A stretch of DNA of 64,000 bases from Kalaharituber pfeilii (taxonomy: Eukaryota; Ascomycota; Pezizomycetes; Pezizales; Pezizaceae): NCBI GenBank assembly GCA_015179045.1, contig WHUZ01000006.1:62001-126000 (forward strand), in the 5' to 3' direction. Positions within the stretch are counted from its first letter, which is position 1, and each line of letters starts with the position of its first letter. The notes below the pieces were generated by a model, which made no database searches, was not told the origin of the DNA, and was given only the letters and a program-made list of their open reading frames with translations. Below are positions 58,425-64,000 of the stretch, one piece after another. Position numbers and translations under genes: made by a program.

Positions 58425-61424
58425 TGGCATCGGTAGTAAATATGCTTGTATATCAAAGTTCCATCTCTGCACCTTTATTGAATAACGCAATGACGATGAT
58501 TGTAAACACGCACGATTTTTCCATTCAATCCGATGGAGATTGCAAGTGGCAATCGGGAAGCTATCCCCATTGATGCGCTGGGCGAGAGGCTAGGTCCAGT
58601 CATTTTGGCTCAGCTCTACTAGATATCCAGGTGATGGAATGACGACACGATTCTCCATGCACTTCTCCATGGTATAGTTATAGAAAGTTAGCATGTATTA
58701 GCTACAGTTGAAATGCATCAACACAGTGAACAACATACTGACAGTGACTATTATAACTGGCGCATATTACCGTTCAGAATTTTCACAACTTGCACTGATC
58801 AATTCAAATATACAATTAAATTTGAAATCAACTGGCGTTGTTCGGAGAGGAACGTTCCTTAGAAGTTCCGGCAGAGTTTTTCCGCAGGAGCAGGATAATA
58901 TTATTTTGGGTGGTACACAAGCAGTCGTATTTCATCCAGGTTCGGAAGCAGGCATCGGAATGCCCGACGGATGCCAAAGCAACTGTCTCAGTAATGTAAG
59001 GGGGTGCATGTTCATCCCATTTTAGAATCATGTGATGATATGGCCGGCGACAAACCTGATTACACTTGTTGAGCGTGAGGTTAAGCCACAAGGTTTCAAA
59101 TGGAAATTTGCGCATGCTTGTTGTACTACAGGAGTAGGTCGTTACTCGGTCAGCATTACGATCAGTGTCTGCAGCAAAAATGTAATGACGCTAGCTATTT
59201 CCTCCGGCTGCCCGGCCTGATCAAGTGCCAGAGAAAGCTTCCCTGCTGCATACTAGCATTCGGACTCCACTGAACAGATTCTGTGTCCCATAATCCGCGG
59301 GAATGGGTAAGGTCTAGCCATGTACAAGTAAGTACATAGATACTCATCCTACCCGAAACCGGGACCCCTGGTATTACCTTTTCTACATCCAAGCAATTCA
59401 GCTCTTTTACCTACTACAAGAAGAAAGTCATATGTCGTTAAGATAGCAATCCGCACAAGAAACGTGTTCCCGAAGCTCGTCACGCGGGATAAGCTTGATG
59501 GGGGCAGCTTTGCGCCTGTAGAGAGAATTCTGATATTAATTCCTTATTAATACTAGATAGTTGTTTGCACGTGTATGGCCCCATCAACCATATAAAGAAA
59601 ATAATTGGGAGGTCAAGAGCCCATAAAGAGTGAGGGCAATGTTTCAATCAGCTTGTTTGTATTCACACACAGATAGGATACGTCTTAAAGCTGATTTATT
59701 GGACGGCTCAAGCTTAAAAGTGGTTGGCATAGCTTTTGATAATTGGCCAAGCCAATTGTGGTTTGAGCACTCTCAATAGAGAAATTCCTCTATTCTGGAA
59801 CAGATTGTATCCCTCAAGAATGGTGAATCAAGGAAACCTGCTGCTAGCTCGTTGCAGAATTTGGTCCAGATTGTGAACATCAGCAGTGATATCGAGACTC
59901 CAACAAATATTAAGCCGCATACTGTTCTTACGCTACAGATTTTCCCTTGATTTGAGGCATTTCCCATGCGTCACTCTCAAAAAATGAAGGCATTATCACA
60001 AACCATTCGTGTTATCTCGGGGATCAGAACCTGGTCTAACTTGGTATCTAAGAAAGATGGCATCTAGCACCGTGATTGTTCACCTCTTACCCAATCATGG
60101 CTTTCTGTACCATTGTTGCTCTTCGGATTTTTGTGCCTTGAGTTAAGACGATTTCTTAAAAGCAATTGTTTCTTAAAGGCAATTGAATCATATTACAACC
60201 AAGAATGACTACCTAGTAACACTCCATTCGTTACCAGGAATCTTGGTTATTTTCCTCTTCATGAGCCCAAAGGGCTACTGTTCTTCACATTTTCCGCTTT
60301 CCTCTTCTTTCTACTTTAATCTTAGCTTTATATTTTATCGTTTTGAATATGATTATTTATGATTATTTAAGCTGTTAAGTAGAATTCCAGTCCTTCGGCA
60401 TTTCCCACGATGAGCAGATCGCCATTTTGAGGATCCCAGATGACTCGCGCTCTCGACCTAATTGTGCAGATATCCAGTAATTATATGTTCAATAGTAGTT
60501 GGATATACTGCCGTGCTGAGGTGATGATGATGCATTCACATGCAGTTTAGATAATAGACTTGATATAGATAATGTAGGAAATTGATTCCGGTGCAGCATT
60601 TGAACTTGGAGCAGATGTCGGTGATTGGGATGTTGGTTGGGACCACCAGCAGCTACAAGTTAGCAGCCTGGTTGCATTACTTAGGAGTATGCAAGGTAGC
60701 ACTATCATAGGTCTAGGAGAGTATCAACGACGATGCAATGCATATTCTATGCAAGTCTATAACCGTCAATTGTGGTGCATCAGCATTGGTTTTGGATACC
60801 GCAGCATCTACATCTGAAGGATTGTTCTTTGAAGTACCATATGATTGGTTCGATTCCAGCTAGCTGGCCGTTTGCTCGAAGAGGCTAGACGTATCGTTCG
60901 AGTCATCAAGGCATATTATGATTCGGTAGGACATTCATTCGGACACCTGGTTAACTGGGAATTGCCTGTATACATCCCCTTGGTACCAGGCTCCCTGCCT
61001 TAGATCAATTTCAGATAGATTGTCCAACGTCATATGACACTCAAGGATGTTACATCCTCAAGGTCCATTATCATATATGGTATGAAATGTGCTTAAATTA
61101 TGAATGCAAGACATGTTAGCAATATAAAATCAAGCGCCATCACGCCGCTGCCTAACATGATTGATGAATAGCAAATAACAAATTACAGGTAAATGGTATA
61201 TAAATAAGAAACTGACTATAGGGTAAACTTCCAGACGCGCCCCCTACCCATACGCCGATCCAAGCATTAGCTGGAATTAACCCACAACTCGAAGCGAATA
61301 ATGTTATAAGCCCAGGATGTAAACGAATGGGATATTTGAATTGCAGGGCTGTGAGTCCCAACGTCCAATATCGTCCATTGATCCCCTGTATATGACTAAC
61401 TGTCTCGTTCCCCGCTCGCCACTC

Positions 61425-63459
61425 CTATTCCCCGCCCCAATATGTCTGTCTTATCTCCCACAACATTCCTAAGTCCTCTCCTTTTCTCCATACATTGAAA
61501 ACTTTGAATGCATTTCCATTCGGAATATAGCTTGGAGTCTTTGGATGTGTCTTAAGGATTAATGTTTCAACTGCTTGTGGCGAGACAACTCCTTCAAGTA
61601 CAATATCCTCTCTGCTGGGGTGAGAGAACTTGTGGGGCCCCGGGGGAATATGAAAAACCAATGAATATTTCCCCTCGTTGACGGTAACATCAGCAACCTA
61701 TTATAAAAGCAGTCATTTTCAATGATTGATTCATCGTCAGAAAGATGAGTGCTGAGACCATACCTTGACCTCCTTCTCAATTATGATGTCTCTTTTCGAA
61801 TTCTCTATACAAAACTTCCTCCTAAAAGCCCATATATCTCCAGCCTTTAACAGCCCTTTTTGCACCAATTCTGGTAATTTAATTTGTGCTGCTGCCCCAG
61901 CAACCATTCCCGTTCGCTGCCTTTGACCCCAATATAGCTCGTACTGTCCATCTTTGTATTTATCTGCTGCTCCTTCCAATCTCGCTTTTCGGGCACTCGC
62001 AGCCTGCGCTACATATGTGGGCTCATATCGACCATTCGAGAGGTCATCCTGAAACTCAATTAATGAGTCCTTGAATACTTGATTCGACTCAAAAAAATCT
62101 GCAACCAATGCAGGTTCACCATTGGGGTCCGCATCTGTGTTTGAGGAAGGAACGAAAATCTTATCTATCGTGGGAAGTAGGTCAAGGCATTCTTTCTTCT
62201 CCCCAGGAGAGAGCAAATCCCATGTAGCAGAGTTGAGAACATCCTGTGCGAGGATTAGCTTGGGTTGGTGATTGAAATAGGTCTAAGAAACGTACTGAAA
62301 GATCTCTAGCTTTTACCAACTTGCTGTTCTTGCTCGTCAACAACACATCCTTATCCCATTGGCTCTTCCTTCCCTTCCGTGCTTTCGGTGTAGAATCATC
62401 CACCGCCTGGTGCTCAATAGGTGTAAATTTTGTAGCATTCTTCCTGTTTGATGACTTCGGGGGTGAAGATTTCCCTCTGTGAGGTATAGAAGCGCTAAGA
62501 CCTTCGTCCTCATCATATATACTATCTGGCGGTTCCTCGTAGTTTATACGACCTCGCTTCCGAGTTGCATAACTTGGTGTACTTGGCACTATAACTTCAA
62601 CCTTCTTTGTAGAACCTCTATTCACCGTGGTGTTTCCATGATGGAGAGTTGATGGTGTACTGGAGAGAGTAGTATTATCCTTTGTTCTATCTTCGTTGGA
62701 TAACCGCTTGGGTCGTTTTGGGGTTGTCAGCTCCTCGGGGAGAGTTTTGGACTGCTGACCGCCACCACGTTCACCGTCATCCATGTCCTTCCTTTTATTC
62801 TGCTGAACCATGCGATCGGGAAGTTTTACATTTAAGGAACGGCTAGGTTGCGGATCACTTGCTTGCTGGAATATTTCCACCCGATGGGATGCCCCTATAT
62901 CAGTGCCAGGCTCTTTCCTTTCACTGCCTTCAGATTCCCCTTGAGAAACAACTTCACCATCAGGCAATTGATCCTTCTCCTCTTCAGCTTGTACCATTCC
63001 CGAATCAACTTTTCTCTCCTCCTCTATATAATCCCCAGGTATATTAGAAAGCGTCTTCAAAGTAATTCCATCTTTCTCTGCTGCTGTTGATTGTGTCGAC
63101 TTGTTCACTTTTCTTCTCTTTCCCCTTCCTGTTTCTTTATCATGTCGTTCTTCATCATTCGGGCTGCCGTGGCGTGGGCTAATTTCCTCATTCAAACCCC
63201 CCTCTTTGCTCCCATCAGTAGCACTTTTTGACTCGCTTCCTTCCGTTTGATCATTTTCCGTCACTGTGTCCGTATTCAAGTTAACTTCAACCTTCCCTGG
63301 CCGTCGCTTTTTTCCCTTAACGGCTGAAGAATTGTCATCCTGTTCCGGCTCTTTGCGGCGTCTATTTCGTGTCTTTTGTGATCCTGTAGACTCGGCTACG
63401 GCGTTCCTATTTTCAAGCGCCTTTGCAGATGGGGTCCTTGTTCGTTTCCGAAGCTCCAT
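61425..63459 (-). CDS. ASXH (Asx homology/DEUBAD-like) domain protein
   Basis: Three exons, 63459-62296, 62243-61764 and 61697-61425, join in phase 0 with introns of 52 and 66 nt (donors GTACGT and GTATGG), giving 638 aa. The first 380 residues are charged and disordered, with many Lys/Arg patches (MELRKRTRTPSAK, RNRRRK, KGKKRRPGK, RGKRRK) that look like nuclear localisation signals. The conserved part begins KNSKLVKARDLS-DVLNSATWDLLSPGEKKECLDLLP, as in the fungal Asx homology family, and continues through FFESNQVFKDSLIEFQDDLS and a C-terminal half (FHIPPGPHKFSHP, VWRKGEDLGMLWEIRQTYW) of unknown role. Animal ASX proteins activate the BAP1 H2A deubiquitinase; the function in fungi is not established. 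Divergent from SEC22. Confidence 0.85.
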
Positions 63460-63937
63460 GCTGGAGCAGTTCGAAGCTCAGGGTGTCGATGTGCTTGACA
63501 GTGCGTTTGCAGTGTTCTGGCGAGGGAATTTGTGGCAATCAGATGATAAGTTAGCCCTCCGGTCTCGTCACAACAGTAAAAGTCCCCGTTAATGCTGTTG
63601 GTGGGTATGTTTCGAAGGGTGCCAGAGTCCTAATATTGATGGATCACGGTCACCTTAACTTTGATTTAAGTCAGGACTAGTTACAGCTCGTTGCGCTGAG
63701 TCAGCACCGGACCTCCAATTTGTCCTCTTCAAGGCAAAACTTCGTGCGGCCTTGCTCTGAGTAGGCGTGAATATACCACGGTCCAGCAATTGACAATCAC
63801 AACTCATCTTTTCTTCACCGCTTGTGTGTCCTAGCTTCTACGGGCGGCCTGTATCCCACTGCCTCTAACTATCTCCAATCACGGTTCACTGATATTTCAC
63901 CTCTTGTCTGCATCTCAAGCTCTCCCGCTGACTCGCT
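63460..63937. promoter_or_regulatory. Bidirectional promoter region between the ASXH gene and SEC22
   Basis: 478 bp separates two divergent start codons, so both promoters must lie here unless they overlap the genes. The SEC22 side is pyrimidine rich in the last 150 nt. No specific binding site is claimed. Confidence 0.5.
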
Positions 63938-64000
63938 ATGGTTCGCTCAACGCAAATAGTCCGCCTCGATGGTAGGAATCCTGATTTACTCTTCTCTATG
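63938..64000 (+). CDS. SEC22: Sec22 R-SNARE, first exon only (gene runs off the window)
   Basis: The ATG at 63938 starts MVRSTQIVRLD, which matches the N-terminus of fungal Sec22, the longin-type SNARE of ER-Golgi vesicles. Exon 1 ends at 63971 before a GTAGGA donor in phase 1. Only 11 residues are visible, so the call rests on this short, characteristic stretch. Confidence 0.7.
   Translation, partial: MVRSTQIVRLDGRNPDLLFSM

Larger units (their letters stand above)
51765..61424. other. 9.6-kb gene desert with decayed DNA transposons
   Basis: No intact gene. Contains poly-T tracts near 51800-51837 and 52200-52275, a hairpin MITE, a Tc1/mariner remnant, another inverted-repeat element and a CAA microsatellite. 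A few short coding-like fragments are listed in findings. Confidence 0.55.

Noticed and set aside
58708..59115. Frames of 105 and 95 codons on opposite strands
   Set aside because: No recognisable motif on either strand; they overlap each other and sit in transposon-rich DNA.

Overview
This window is nuclear DNA from a filamentous ascomycete fungus (Pezizomycotina). The genes carry many short introns (about 50-250 nt) with GT..AG ends and branch points such as CTAAC or CTGAC. Intergenic DNA is long, with homopolymer and G-rich tracts. The gene set (PEX3, Yop1, Cbf5, UreF, a Sis1-type J-protein, RFX, SARAF, Tsc2, Mso1, Cyc2, Bmt2, P450, an ASXH protein, Sec22) fits that group. The large gene-poor stretches and decayed Tc1/mariner elements would fit an expanded genome such as the Pezizomycetes, but that placement is inference.

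Layout. 1-2961: GC-rich, repeat-rich DNA without a supported gene. 2962-5380 (+): PEX3, convergent with YOP1 (6308-6910, -). 8508-10146 (+): CBF5. 11132-12172 (+): UreF, convergent with a DnaJ class B gene (12878-14638, -). 16897-19325 (-): RFX transcription factor. 21116-22313 (-): SARAF-like gene whose conserved frame holds two TAG codons. 23983-24669 (+): lineage-specific hypothetical. 24.7-29.3 kb: AT-rich and gene-poor. 29281-34078 (-): Tsc2/tuberin. 34.1-38.9 kb: G-tracts, an 800-bp TA-flanked element with a second element nested in it, and a tRNA-like gene split by about 100 nt. 38877-39737 (+): Mso1. 40263-42203 (+): Cyc2. 42.6-43.1 kb: two intron-containing tRNA-Thr(AGT) genes. 46241-47202 (-): Bmt2. 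49786-51764 (+): cytochrome P450. 51.8-61.4 kb: transposon graveyard. 61425-63459 (-): ASXH protein, divergent from the first exon of SEC22 (63938 onward).

The genes are ordinary single-copy housekeeping genes and do not form a pathway cluster. Shared themes are peroxisome and ER membrane shaping (PEX3, YOP1), secretion (MSO1, SEC22), ribosome maturation (CBF5, BMT2) and TOR control (TSC2). The P450 stands alone with no biosynthetic partners. I saw no clear new multi-gene system. The points most worth a second look are the interrupted SARAF gene, micro-exons in the J-domain gene, an in-frame stop-free intron in YOP1, the split tRNA-like gene, and the nested and decayed TA-flanked elements. 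Exon borders were read by eye and checked for phase; none has transcript support here.
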